Positions 25,955 through 35,061 of a stretch of 64,000 nt of DNA are shown in pieces (the stretch's first letter is position 1; every line of letters begins with the position of its first letter). A program made the position numbers and the translations under genes. The stretch comes from Chryseobacterium sp. StRB126 (lineage in GTDB: Bacteria; Bacteroidota; Bacteroidia; Flavobacteriales; Weeksellaceae). Under the pieces are notes generated by a model. The model was not told the DNA's origin, ran no database searches, and was given only the letters and a program-made list of their open reading frames with translations. Location of the stretch: the NCBI RefSeq assembly GCF_000829375.1, contig NZ_AP014624.1, forward strand, positions 4,278,001 through 4,342,000. The letters run 5' to 3'.

Positions 25955-27247
25955 ATGGAACAAAATAAAATATTGATTATCACCTATTACTGGCCTCCTG
26001 CGGGAGGTCCTGGTGTTCAAAGATGGCTGAAGTTCGCCAAATATCTACCGGATTTTGGCTGGAAACCGGTGATCTATACCCCGGAAAATCCAAGTTATCC
26101 ATTGATGGATGAAACCTTGATGAAGGATGTTCCTGAAAACATTGAAATCGTAAGAACAAAAATATGGGAGCCTTATCAACTGGCTGAAAAGCTTAATAAA
26201 AGCAACAAAAAATTCAAGGCCGGGCAATTTGATGTAGGAAAAAACCAAAGCTGGAAATCCAAACTCTCGATATGGGTAAGAGGCAATTTTTTCATTCCTG
26301 ATGCCAGAGTTTTCTGGGTAAAACCATCTATTAAATTTCTGGAAAAATATTTACAGGAAAATAAGATTGACACCATCGTAACCTCAGGCCCACCCCACTC
26401 TCTTCACCTGATTGGATTAGGCTTAAAAGATAAATTACCAAATTTAAAATGGATTGCAGATTTCCGTGATCCATGGACAGAGATTTCCTATTATAAACAT
26501 CTGAAACTTACCAAAAGTTCAGACAAAAAGCATCGCCAACTGGAAAGCGCTGTCTTCAAAAATGCTGATATTACTTTGGCCACAAGTTATACAGATGCTG
26601 ATCATTTCAGAAAAGCTGGAGCCAACGCCATTTGTATCACCAATGGTTTTGATGAGAGTGATTCCAATGAGAAAGCTGCAAAACAAAAAGAGACCAATAC
26701 ATCTTTTGTGTTAAGCTATATCGGAGTACTGGAGCAGCTTAGAAATCCTGAGAATCTTTGGAAAGCTCTGGATGAACTGATAAAGGAAAATGCAGAATTT
26801 GCAAAGCATTTCAGCTTAAAGTTTGTAGGAAGAATTGATGACAGGATCCTCTATACTATTGAAAATTCCAGTCTGAAAAATCACATCCTGAATCTTGGAT
26901 ATCTCTCTCATGGCAAAGCGGTTGAAGAAATGCAGACGTCAGAAATGCTGCTGATTACCAATTTCCCTAATGAATCTTCAAAAGGAATTATCCCCGGAAA
27001 GATATTTGAATATCTGGCATCCGGAAAACAGATTCTTTCATTTGGACCTAATCAGGCTGATGTTGCTAAAATACTGGAAGAAACCCACGCCGGCAAACAT
27101 TTCAGCTATAACGATTCCGAAACGGTAAAAAGATTTATCCTTGAAAAATTTGAGCTTTGGAAAAACGGAAATTTCTCTAAAAACACTCAGCATATCGAAC
27201 AGTTTTCAAGAAAAAACCTAACAAAGCAACTGGTTGATATTTTATAA
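25955..27247 (+). CDS. Glycosyltransferase (GT-B fold, GT4-like)
   Basis: 430 residues. The N-terminal Rossmann half opens with YYWPPAGGPGVQRWLKFAKY and VIYTPENP, the donor/acceptor loop of GT4 enzymes; the C-terminal half shows SYIGVLEQLRNPENLWKAL, FVGRID and the donor-binding EMLLITNFPNESSKGIIPGKIFEYLASGKQI with the conserved E of the EX7E-like motif. It transfers a sugar from a nucleotide donor at the cytoplasmic face; surface polysaccharide or glycolipid synthesis is likely. The neighbouring YfhO protein supports a role in envelope glycan assembly. Confidence 0.85.
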   Translation: MEQNKILIITYYWPPAGGPGVQRWLKFAKYLPDFGWKPVIYTPENPSYPLMDETLMKDVPENIEIVRTKIWEPYQLAEKLNKSNKKFKAGQFDVGKNQSWKSKLSIWVRGNFFIPDARVFWVKPSIKFLEKYLQENKIDTIVTSGPPHSLHLIGLGLKDKLPNLKWIADFRDPWTEISYYKHLKLTKSSDKKHRQLESAVFKNADITLATSYTDADHFRKAGANAICITNGFDESDSNEKAAKQKETNTSFVLSYIGVLEQLRNPENLWKALDELIKENAEFAKHFSLKFVGRIDDRILYTIENSSLKNHILNLGYLSHGKAVEEMQTSEMLLITNFPNESSKGIIPGKIFEYLASGKQILSFGPNQADVAKILEETHAGKHFSYNDSETVKRFILEKFELWKNGNFSKNTQHIEQFSRKNLTKQLVDIL

Positions 27248-27371
27248 GGAAAGGAAGTTAGAAGCTGGAAGAAGGAAGTTATGAAATAGGGAAAAACAAT
27301 TATCATTTTCAAAATATGATTGAAAACCACGAGTATTTTTTATAACTAAAGCTTCTTCCAGCTTCCCTCTT
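27248..27371. repeat. Inverted pair of GGAAG-type repeats between convergent genes
   Basis: AGTTAGAAGCTGGAAGAAGG near 27258-27280 and CTTCTTCCAGCTTCCCTCTT near 27351-27370 are complementary and could fold into a long hairpin that serves as a two-way terminator for the convergent glycosyltransferase and lipoprotein genes. It is one member of a family of dispersed repeats. Confidence 0.6.
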
Positions 27372-27372
27372 C

Positions 27373-28017
27373 TTATATTGTCCATTGGTCATTCACCACA
27401 GCAATCAGATAGTATTTCCCCTGAAATTCTTCAAATACCAAACGGATTGTTTTCCAATCCATTTCACCATTCTTTTCAGTTCCTTTAATATAGTTTTCTG
27501 TAAAATCTTTTTTAGGATAGATTTTTTCAAGATTATTCAATGAATTTCCACCCCCAATAAATTTGTTCAACGAATATTGGGAAGTAGTAAAATCAGCAGC
27601 AAAGACCCATTTTCCAAAATAATCGTTGATGGTGGCTTTATAGGGATCTCCGGAACCATCCTTTGCTCCCCATGTAAATAATGTTTTTGTGGGTTGGTAT
27701 TTTTCAAAATCTTCTTTGGAAAAATGTTTATCCGCTTTAGGGTCTACAAAAGCATACATAGAGAAAGTAATACCTTTCTCAGGATGAATCAGTGATGCTA
27801 ATGTTTTGTAATCCTTAGCTTTTAAAGCCTTCAAAACTTCATCATTAGTCATTTTAATATCACTTTCTTTCTTCACTTTCTCCTTAGCCATTGCAGCACT
27901 GTCCAGTGGTTTTACACGCGTAACCGTATCAATTTCGCTGGGAACAGGCTTTCCTGCTTCTTTCTTACAGGCAACCACCAGGCTCAGCATAAGGATTGAA
28001 ACGAATAGTTTTTTCAT
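27373..28017 (-). CDS. Lipoprotein of unknown function
   Basis: 214 residues from the ATG at 28017 (MKKLFVSILMLSLVVACKKE); the frame extends upstream but the lipobox LVVAC decides the start. After the lipidated cysteine there is a short linker, a helical part (MTNDEVLKALKAKDYKTLASLIHPEKG) and a domain with many aromatic residues (SMYAFVDPKADKHFS, LFTWGAKDGSGDPYKATINDYFGKWVF) ending in QGKYYLIAVVNDQWTI. This resembles Bacteroidota lipoproteins with an SnoaL/NTF2-like fold, but the family is not assigned with confidence. Confidence 0.72.
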   Translation of the reverse strand: MKKLFVSILMLSLVVACKKEAGKPVPSEIDTVTRVKPLDSAAMAKEKVKKESDIKMTNDEVLKALKAKDYKTLASLIHPEKGITFSMYAFVDPKADKHFSKEDFEKYQPTKTLFTWGAKDGSGDPYKATINDYFGKWVFAADFTTSQYSLNKFIGGGNSLNNLEKIYPKKDFTENYIKGTEKNGEMDWKTIRLVFEEFQGKYYLIAVVNDQWTI

Positions 28018-28227
28018 ATCTTTTAGTTTTGTAATAGCTAGAAAAGCACCAAAACTGATGCCAATGCGGGATGCGAGATGTGAGGCACACAGGGTTATAA
28101 TCATTTCAAATCTAAAAGTATGAGTTTCCGGCTTTCCTTTTCAGACCATCCCGTCTCTCATCTATCCGTCTATTATATAAATGTCTATTATCTCCTCCCC
28201 AATGAATACTTTTTCCCAATTACATCG

Positions 28228-28235
28228 TACCTTTG
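28228..28235 (+). promoter_or_regulatory. Candidate -7 element directly before the ypdA-like gene
   Basis: TACCTTTG matches TAnnTTTG exactly and ends 4 bp before the ATG at 28240. No TTG is found at the usual distance upstream, so the promoter is incomplete by consensus. If used, transcription would begin at or next to the start codon. Confidence 0.45.
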
Positions 28236-28239
28236 GAAT

Positions 28240-29220
28240 ATGGAAATTTTGGATATTCTCATTATAGGAGCAGGCCCTATCGGCATCAACTGTGCTATTG
28301 AAGCCCAGAAAAACAACTTGAATTATTTAATCATAGAAAAAGGAACCATTGTTAATTCACTATACCATTATCCTTTGTATATGAGGTTCTTTTCAACAGC
28401 TGAAAAACTGGAAATTGATGGAACTCCTTTTATTTCCACGGCTCCCAAACCTGGAAGGCAGGATGCTTTGGAATATTACCAGGGAATTGCCCGACAAAAG
28501 GATCTGAATATTCACCTTTACGAAAAAGTGCTGAACCTATCCAAAACACTTGACATATTTGATATTGAAACCACAAAAGGAATTTACAAGGCTAAAAACG
28601 TAGTGATTGCCACCGGGTTTTATGATATTCCCAACCTGATGAATATTCCAGGTGAGGAACTTCCTAAAGTGAAACATTATTATACTGAACCTTATCCGTA
28701 TGCAAGACAGAAAGTAGTCGTGGTAGGATCCAGCAATTCAGCAGTGGATGCTGCTCTTGAAACCTATAGAAAAGGAGCTGAAGTTACCATGATTGTCCGT
28801 CATTCCGAAATTTCAAAAAGTGTAAAATATTGGGTAAAACCGGATATTGAAAACCGGATCACAGAAGGAAGTATTAAAGCTCATTTTAATGCAGAAATGG
28901 TAGAGGTAAAAGAAAATTCTGTAATCTTTAAAGATGAAAACAACCATATTCATGAGATTGAAAATGATTTTGTTCTGGCCATGACAGGCTACCTTCCTGA
29001 TTTTGAATTTCTGAAAAATGCAGGCATTGAATTGAATGGTCATTGTCTGAATCCATATTATAACCTTGAAACCATGGAAACAAATGTTCCCAATGTCTAT
29101 CTTGCAGGAGTAGTCTGTGGAGGAAAAGATACTCACCTGTGGTTTATTGAAAATTCCAGGATTCATGCCAGTATGATTGTTAACTCCATTCTGTCTAAGT
29201 ATCCTGAAAAACATTCATAA
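28240..29220 (+). CDS. ypdA: YpdA-type FAD/NAD(P)H thiol-disulfide reductase
   Basis: 326 residues from the ATG at 28240; a 40-residue upstream extension of the frame is unlike the family. FAD-binding LIIGAGPIGINCAIEA is at the start, the NADPH-binding VVVVGSSNSAVDAALE is near 157-173, and the C-terminal FAD contact ETNVPNVYLAGVVCGGKDTHLWFIEN closes the fold. The family lacks a CxxC pair, as here, and reduces bacillithiol disulfide in Bacillota and Bacteroidota using NADPH. The assignment to bacillithiol is inferred; no other bacillithiol genes are in the window. Confidence 0.85.
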   Translation: MEILDILIIGAGPIGINCAIEAQKNNLNYLIIEKGTIVNSLYHYPLYMRFFSTAEKLEIDGTPFISTAPKPGRQDALEYYQGIARQKDLNIHLYEKVLNLSKTLDIFDIETTKGIYKAKNVVIATGFYDIPNLMNIPGEELPKVKHYYTEPYPYARQKVVVVGSSNSAVDAALETYRKGAEVTMIVRHSEISKSVKYWVKPDIENRITEGSIKAHFNAEMVEVKENSVIFKDENNHIHEIENDFVLAMTGYLPDFEFLKNAGIELNGHCLNPYYNLETMETNVPNVYLAGVVCGGKDTHLWFIENSRIHASMIVNSILSKYPEKHS

Positions 29221-29303
29221 TTTTAATTATTTAATAAAAAAATACAGACTCATTATAAAAAACAGAGGATACAGATGAAGAGGCAGGTATAAAAACAAAA
29301 TAT

Positions 29304-30251
29304 ATGACTAATAACCGTTTATTTTTGGGATTCTTTTTTCTTCTTCTGTTAGTGAGTTGCAAAGAAGAACATGGGAAGGATAAACATCCGGATATTCCCC
29401 TTTTCCCAGTCACTTCTAATCCCAATATCGTAGTACAACCAATAGCAAGCGAGGTCGATAAAATTTTCTATAATGATTCTACCTTGATTTATACCCATTA
29501 TGGAGACAGTATAAGTTTTTATTCTGCTCGCACTGGTATGAGTCATCGTATGAAAAGTCATGTTTTTGTATATGGTGATGGCTTTTTTATTGTAGAAAAT
29601 AAAGAAGGAAAATATGAATTACTTAATGATATTACTTTAGAAAAACAGGAAATAAAAACCATTGACGAATCTGCCAGATATAAAAGAGGAGAAGATAGTT
29701 TAAGAAACATCAACACTCAAAAATCCGACTATGAAATCAATCAGACCAATGATTCTTTATTTATCAATTATTTTTCTACTACATATAATATCCCGAAAGA
29801 TAAAATTCCATTTACATACAATCTGAAAAAAGGAGACCTTTATGTACATACAGGACAGGACCAATTGATAGTAATGAATGTTCCTGAATCATTGGATAAA
29901 TTTTTAAATCCTCTATTACAGCCCACTGCCAAAAAAATACGCCCAAAATTTAAAAGGCATTTCACTCCTTTTGAAGATGGTTCACCCCAAAATAATATTT
30001 TTGAAGGATACGACTATGCCATGATGAGTAAATTCTGGGTATGGGGCGGCGGCGGAAATCATTATGTTCTTGCTATCCCTCATATGGTAGAAGCTGGGTA
30101 TTATTATACCAATATATCTATGAATCGGCAGAAGGGGAAATTCAAAATAATGTCAAGCAGCGATCCGAAATTGAATACAATACCTAATGCAATCAACAAC
30201 CAATTGTATTTTGTAAATAACAGACAACTGTATAAAGTTTTCACAAAATAG
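29304..30251 (+). CDS. Lipoprotein of unknown function
   Basis: 315 residues with a lipobox LLVSC near residue 15-19 and an acidic/lysine start to the mature protein (KEEHGKDKHPD). The body is rich in tyrosine and asparagine and ends in short repeats like a propeller or beta-sandwich (YVLAIPHMVEAGYYYTNISMN, NNQLYFVNNRQLYKVF). No known domain is recognised. It begins a four-gene run with spacing of 3, 21 and 43 bp, all of unknown function, so they probably form one unit. Confidence 0.7.
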   Translation: MTNNRLFLGFFFLLLLVSCKEEHGKDKHPDIPLFPVTSNPNIVVQPIASEVDKIFYNDSTLIYTHYGDSISFYSARTGMSHRMKSHVFVYGDGFFIVENKEGKYELLNDITLEKQEIKTIDESARYKRGEDSLRNINTQKSDYEINQTNDSLFINYFSTTYNIPKDKIPFTYNLKKGDLYVHTGQDQLIVMNVPESLDKFLNPLLQPTAKKIRPKFKRHFTPFEDGSPQNNIFEGYDYAMMSKFWVWGGGGNHYVLAIPHMVEAGYYYTNISMNRQKGKFKIMSSSDPKLNTIPNAINNQLYFVNNRQLYKVFTK

Positions 30252-30254
30252 AAC

Positions 30255-30542
30255 ATGGGTACAATAAATATTATTCCTATTATCATTACAATACTACAGC
30301 TGGCCGGAATCAGCCGTGTGTGGTATACTTATTTATATGAAGACGGGCAAATTCCTAAATCATTCATAGAGTTTAATATTTTAGCTCTATTCAGTATGGG
30401 TATATTAGTGCTTTTCAGATGTAAATATTTTAATCCCGGAAAAAAAACAGGGCTATGGTTCTTGCCTATCAGTATTTCATTTCTCATCATTATCGTATTG
30501 ATGATTTCTTATATATTGATGGGAATTGATAAATACAAATAA
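30255..30542 (+). CDS. Small membrane protein, unknown
   Basis: 95 residues with three hydrophobic stretches (about 5-20, 40-55 and 70-90) and little else. It starts 3 bp after the upstream lipoprotein stop, so it is very likely to be co-translated with it. No family is recognised. Confidence 0.6.
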   Translation: MGTINIIPIIITILQLAGISRVWYTYLYEDGQIPKSFIEFNILALFSMGILVLFRCKYFNPGKKTGLWFLPISISFLIIIVLMISYILMGIDKYK

Positions 30543-30563
30543 AGCATACCAAGCACAAAAACC

Positions 30564-31280
30564 ATGAAAATTAATCCTATTATCATTTTAAATATATCCA
30601 TCACTATTTTTCTAATCATTGCAGTTATGGTTATTGTTTTGATGGTAAAAAATGAGATGAATTTGTATTATATTTCAGCTGCTTTCATGGTAAATTTCCT
30701 TCTGCTTTTTATTTTGTATACTATCAACAAAGGAATTCCCACTTCCAACAATACAGAGGAAATCAGTAAGTATAAAGCCAAACTATTATATCATCAGGAC
30801 TGCTTTACAATTGTTACCTACACTCAGGATCTCATCATTCACTGGAGGGATATAGAAGCTATTTTCTTTATCAATTCCCCTCCTCTTGACGGGGAATATC
30901 ATACGATGGAATATCGGATTTTTTTAAATAAAAAACCCGAAGTAATAAGAAAGCAGCCCCTTAAATGGTATGACAAAATCCTACCTGAGCCTAAACAGGA
31001 AGAATTTCCAATGATTAAAATTGATGATTATTACCATATTGATTTTAATACATTTTATCCATCCCTTGAAAAGTTCTTACTTACCGAAAAAATATCATCT
31101 GATTTCCTAAACGGCAAATTTGCAAATGAGGTGAAGTATACCCAAAAAGAGAATAAAACTATTGGTGTTCCTTACAATAAACAACTTAAGACAACAGGCT
31201 TTTACAAAATATTTGACAAAGGAACTTCTGCTGATAGCGGTAGTTTAAAAGATTACAGAGAACAGGCAACCGAAATATAA
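30564..31280 (+). CDS. Membrane-anchored PH-like protein, unknown
   Basis: 238 residues: two N-terminal membrane helices (IIILNISITIFLIIAVMVIVL and YISAAFMVNFLLLFILYT), then a soluble domain of about 170 residues containing TYTQDLIIHWRDIEAIFF, EYRIFLNKKP and a helix FYPSLEKFLLTEK. The W-[DR]-x-I-[DE]-x-I pattern and strand order resemble bacterial PH-like domains such as YcxB-type proteins. The next gene is a paralogue without the membrane part. Function unknown. Confidence 0.6.
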   Translation: MKINPIIILNISITIFLIIAVMVIVLMVKNEMNLYYISAAFMVNFLLLFILYTINKGIPTSNNTEEISKYKAKLLYHQDCFTIVTYTQDLIIHWRDIEAIFFINSPPLDGEYHTMEYRIFLNKKPEVIRKQPLKWYDKILPEPKQEEFPMIKIDDYYHIDFNTFYPSLEKFLLTEKISSDFLNGKFANEVKYTQKENKTIGVPYNKQLKTTGFYKIFDKGTSADSGSLKDYREQATEI

Positions 31281-31323
31281 CTTTTTAACCACCTGGGATA
31301 ACAAAAAAATTGAATTTAAACTC

Positions 31324-31842
31324 ATGAGTACTGAAACATTAAGAACAATGGTCTTCAACCGGGAAGGTTTTATTCTCAATATTCCCATATTGGATGAAAT
31401 TCATTTCTTTGCCTGGGATTCCATTGATACGATTCTTTATGGTTCTGAAATACTATACCATGATCATTCAGAATTTATTATCTATCTGAATCGGCCGCCG
31501 GTCATTAAGCTAAAGGAAAATGCATGGTGGTTGAACAGGCTTACCTTTTGGATCAAAAACAGGAAAAATAAAAAGATCAGAATCTCCGATGAATGGAACA
31601 GGGATTTTTCAGGTTTTATTAATAATGTACAAAAATATCTTCCGGATGTTCAGGAGATTGATTTTAAAGAAGATAAAAGGAAAGGAGTTCTTATCAGCAG
31701 AAACGAAATAAAAAAAAGCAACAGTTCTGTAATCATAGAAAGATGGAAACCGGAAAGAACCACAACGCTTCCATGGAAAATGGTATATGACCGGTATCAC
31801 AGAAGCGTTGAGGATATTTACAATAGAGATAAAGGAATATAA
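31324..31842 (+). CDS. Soluble paralogue of the preceding PH-like protein
   Basis: 172 residues. It aligns over most of its length with the soluble domain of the protein at 30564-31280: FFAWDSIDTILY with IIHWRDIEAIFF, and SEFIIYLNRPPVIKLKENAWW with MEYRIFLNKKPEVIRKQPLKW. It lacks the two membrane helices, so it is cytoplasmic. Local duplication is likely. It ends 85 bp before a strong terminator that closes the cluster. Confidence 0.6.
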   Translation: MSTETLRTMVFNREGFILNIPILDEIHFFAWDSIDTILYGSEILYHDHSEFIIYLNRPPVIKLKENAWWLNRLTFWIKNRKNKKIRISDEWNRDFSGFINNVQKYLPDVQEIDFKEDKRKGVLISRNEIKKSNSSVIIERWKPERTTTLPWKMVYDRYHRSVEDIYNRDKGI

Positions 31843-31927
31843 AATAAATCCAAAAAATTTGTTGAATACTCTACTACAGAGAATCCTATAATAGTATACA
31901 TCCATTTATTTCCAACTTTTACAAAAT

Positions 31928-31968
31928 AAATTATAAAGCAGCTCAAAAACGGGCTGCTTTATAATTTT
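31928..31968 (+). terminator. Terminator of the unknown four-gene cluster
   Basis: AAATTATAAAGCAGC at 31928-31942 pairs perfectly with GCTGCTTTATAATTT at 31953-31967, a 15-bp stem with a 10-nt loop ending in T-rich DNA. The remaining sequence up to 32184 is very AT-rich. TACTTTTA at 32130-32137 is a weak -7 candidate for the protease gene downstream. Confidence 0.85.
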
Positions 31969-32184
31969 ATATAATTATGATTTTATTCAAAAAAAATTAT
32001 TATTCATAAAAAATAAATATTCTATTTTTTTAATACAATATGATTTTCAACGAAAAAATAATCATAAAATAATGACAATCAGTTATTTAACATAAAATAA
32101 AATATTTCAAACATATGAGATAAATTTATACTTTTAGCAAAGTTATTATCATTTTAATAACGAAAAGAACCCAAAAATAAAAAC

Positions 32185-34974
32185 ATGAAAAAAAAAATCT
32201 ACCTACTTTTGGCTATTGCTGCCATAGGAGGCCAAAGTCTGTACGCACAGAGCTTCTGGAAAAAAACAAAAGTCAATGAAAGAAATTTAATTGAATCCAA
32301 AAGGAACATCGGAGCTGATTACTCTAACACCTACACACTGGATATCAATCAATTGAAATCAGTATTACAAACAGCACCTGTATCTAAAACAGGAATAGTT
32401 ACCCCGTCTTCTGTAATCATAGACATTCCCGGACTAGATGGAAAGTTTGAAAAATACACCATCTATGAGACTCCCAATATGTCTCCAGAATTGGCTGCTA
32501 AATTTCCGGAGATAAAATCTTATCGAGGGGTATCAGTAAAAGACTCCGAAAAAAGAATAAGCTTTTCCATATCACCTAAGGGAATAAAGATGATTCTATT
32601 CTCCAATCAAAAACCAGTGGTAATAGAGCCTGCAACAAAGGATGCTTCTGTATATTTGGTAAGCCCAGCAGTGCCCGAACAGCTACCTAATCCCATTAAT
32701 CCTGGCTGTTCAATGGAAGAAGGTAAAGGCAGTTCAAGCCATAAAAAGGAAAATTTCCCTACTGACAACACTAATGATAAGAAATTCAGGACTTATCGTT
32801 TGGCAGTATCTGTAGATGGAGAGTTCAGTGAATTTCATGGAGGTTCCATCGTCAATTCTTTGGCGGCAGTCAATGATTTGATGAGCTATATCAATCCTGT
32901 ATATGAAAGAGATTTGTCCATTCATATGAACCTTATCAACAATAATGACCAAATCATTTTCCTGAATAAGGCCACAGACCCTTATACAGTTCCCATAATC
33001 CCAATTCTGGGGATTCTTACAGGTGATGACTTAAATTCTCAGCTTCAAAAAACTCTTACACAAACCATAGGAGAGGCCAATTATGATATTGGTGTCTTAT
33101 TCACCAATCAAACAGGTGGTGGAAATGCTGGAAAAATTCAAGCAGTATGTGTGGATGGAGGAGCAACGATAACTCCGGCTCCAATTTTTGGTTACAAGAT
33201 CGTTCTTGGCAAAGGAGCTGCCTATGCAGGCCCCGTAAATGGAACAGGGCCACAAGGTTTTGTGTATGCCATGGTCATTGGGCATGAAATGGGACATCAA
33301 TATGGAGCCAATCATACTTTTTCACGCCCTGAAGGTGATGGTAGTGCCACTGCACCTGAAACCGGGGCCAACAGAGAGCCAGGAAGTGGAACTACCATCA
33401 TGGGATATCCAGGGGTAACAGGAACTCATGATGTTGCAAATAAGCATAGTGATCAGTTTTTACATTACAGCATCAGTCAAATCAATAATTATATCAAAAC
33501 AACAAGTTGTGCGGCTACAACGGATATTTCTAATAATCCTCCTATCGTTAATGCAGGTCCTGACTATACGATACCTAAGGGAACGGCATTCAAACTAACA
33601 GCTATAGCAAGTGATCCCGATAATAACACCCTAACCTATTCATGGGAGGAAGCTGATATCTCACCTCCCAATCCTGCAGGCTCAGGAACAAATGGTGTTT
33701 ATTCTTATCCGGACCGCATGTCTGCTACAACCCCTAATTTCAGGGTATACCCACCTACTTCAATTCCTACAAGATACCTCCCACCGCTTAACGAAGTTCT
33801 TGAAGGCAGCTTATACAGTACCTGGAATATGACTTCTGACGTGGCCCGAAGTATGAAATTCATAAGTTTGGTACGAGATAATGCTACTGGTGGTGGACAG
33901 ACGGCAACAGATGAAGCCATCGTAAATGTAGATGCAAGCACCGGTCCATTTAAAATTACATCCCTATCATTAAATCAGAATTACTCATCCGGATCCACGC
34001 ATCTTTTAAAATGGAATGTGGCCGGCACCAACGCAGCTCCCATCAATACTCAGTCTGTTAATATTTTAATTTCAACGGATGAGGGAACTACTTTCACTCC
34101 GCTTATTTCTAATACGGCTAACGATGGAGAGGAAATGATTACCATTCCTTCTACCCCTTCAAAAAAAGCATTCATCATTGTAGAATCTGTAGGAAACATC
34201 TATTATGCGGCAAGTCCTGCCTTCGCTATTGATTACAATATCACCATGAACTGTACTCAATATCCGGCTGATGGGACATTTGCATTCAGCCCGGGTTCTC
34301 CCGCCAATATTAATATCAATGTTGCCAATACAACTTTGATTGAGGATATTAATATCATCATGGATCTTACCTACACTGATATTAAAGAATCAGCCTTAAT
34401 ACTTAAAAGTCCCACAGATCAAGGTAATCAGATATTCTGGCTTGGAAACTGCTCAGGAACCAATGTACTGAAAGCCACATTTGACCAGGAGGGAGAATCT
34501 CCGGTCATGAACTGCAATAATCTGGGAACCAATCCACATATAGAACCTATAAGATTGGATCTAAGCAAATATTATGGCCAAAGTCCAAATGGAAACTGGC
34601 TTATAAAAGCATTACATACTTCTGATGTTCTTAACAATGTTACAGCAAACAGTAGTTCCGGAACAGTAAATGCTGCTGCCATTGAACTTTGTACCAGACA
34701 ACCAATCTCTACCCTCGCAGTAAATGATAGGGTATTAGAAAAAGATGGATTCCAAATCTATCCTAACCCATCCAATGGCAAGTTCAATGTTCTGATGAAG
34801 AAGAATACTGCTACAGAGGTACACATCTTTGATATTGCCGGAAGATTGGTACACAGCCAGACTGGTATTACCAATGAAACTCGTATAGATCTTACCAGCT
34901 TTGCAAAAGGAAACTATATTATGGTCTTCAATGTAGATGGCAAAAAAGTAGCAAAAAAGGTAATTATCAAATAA
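32185..34974 (+). CDS. Reprolysin-like zinc metalloprotease, T9SS secreted
   Basis: 929 residues. A signal peptide (IYLLLAIAAIGGQSLYAQ) and a propeptide of about 180 residues precede the catalytic domain, whose zinc motif HEMGHQYGANH spans 367-377 (H367, E368, H371, H377) with a Met-turn IMGYPG further on. This is the M12B-type reprolysin set of Bacteroidota. An Ig/PKD-like unit (PPIVNAGPDYTIPKGTAFKL) follows, then a P/proprotein-convertase-like domain near 690-835 (SALILKSPTDQGNQIFWL ... SPNGNWLIK). It closes with a T9SS type A tail (IYPNPSNGKFNVLMKK ... GNYIMVFNVDGKKV). It is therefore sent through the type IX system to the surface or medium; protein degradation is the expected role. Confidence 0.92.
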   Translation: MKKKIYLLLAIAAIGGQSLYAQSFWKKTKVNERNLIESKRNIGADYSNTYTLDINQLKSVLQTAPVSKTGIVTPSSVIIDIPGLDGKFEKYTIYETPNMSPELAAKFPEIKSYRGVSVKDSEKRISFSISPKGIKMILFSNQKPVVIEPATKDASVYLVSPAVPEQLPNPINPGCSMEEGKGSSSHKKENFPTDNTNDKKFRTYRLAVSVDGEFSEFHGGSIVNSLAAVNDLMSYINPVYERDLSIHMNLINNNDQIIFLNKATDPYTVPIIPILGILTGDDLNSQLQKTLTQTIGEANYDIGVLFTNQTGGGNAGKIQAVCVDGGATITPAPIFGYKIVLGKGAAYAGPVNGTGPQGFVYAMVIGHEMGHQYGANHTFSRPEGDGSATAPETGANREPGSGTTIMGYPGVTGTHDVANKHSDQFLHYSISQINNYIKTTSCAATTDISNNPPIVNAGPDYTIPKGTAFKLTAIASDPDNNTLTYSWEEADISPPNPAGSGTNGVYSYPDRMSATTPNFRVYPPTSIPTRYLPPLNEVLEGSLYSTWNMTSDVARSMKFISLVRDNATGGGQTATDEAIVNVDASTGPFKITSLSLNQNYSSGSTHLLKWNVAGTNAAPINTQSVNILISTDEGTTFTPLISNTANDGEEMITIPSTPSKKAFIIVESVGNIYYAASPAFAIDYNITMNCTQYPADGTFAFSPGSPANININVANTTLIEDINIIMDLTYTDIKESALILKSPTDQGNQIFWLGNCSGTNVLKATFDQEGESPVMNCNNLGTNPHIEPIRLDLSKYYGQSPNGNWLIKALHTSDVLNNVTANSSSGTVNAAAIELCTRQPISTLAVNDRVLEKDGFQIYPNPSNGKFNVLMKKNTATEVHIFDIAGRLVHSQTGITNETRIDLTSFAKGNYIMVFNVDGKKVAKKVIIK

Positions 34975-34998
34975 ACTTCAAATAGTTATATTCAATGA

Positions 34999-35032
34999 AA
35001 AACCCAACCGAAAGATGATTTGGTTGGGTTTT
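34999..35032. terminator. Bidirectional terminator between protease and MFS genes
   Basis: AAAACCCAACC at 34999-35009 pairs with GGTTGGGTTTT at 35022-35032. It lies between convergent genes, with A and T runs that suit both directions. Confidence 0.88.
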
Positions 35033-35061
35033 GTATGTTGGGTAAGAAAAGGCTTATCATT

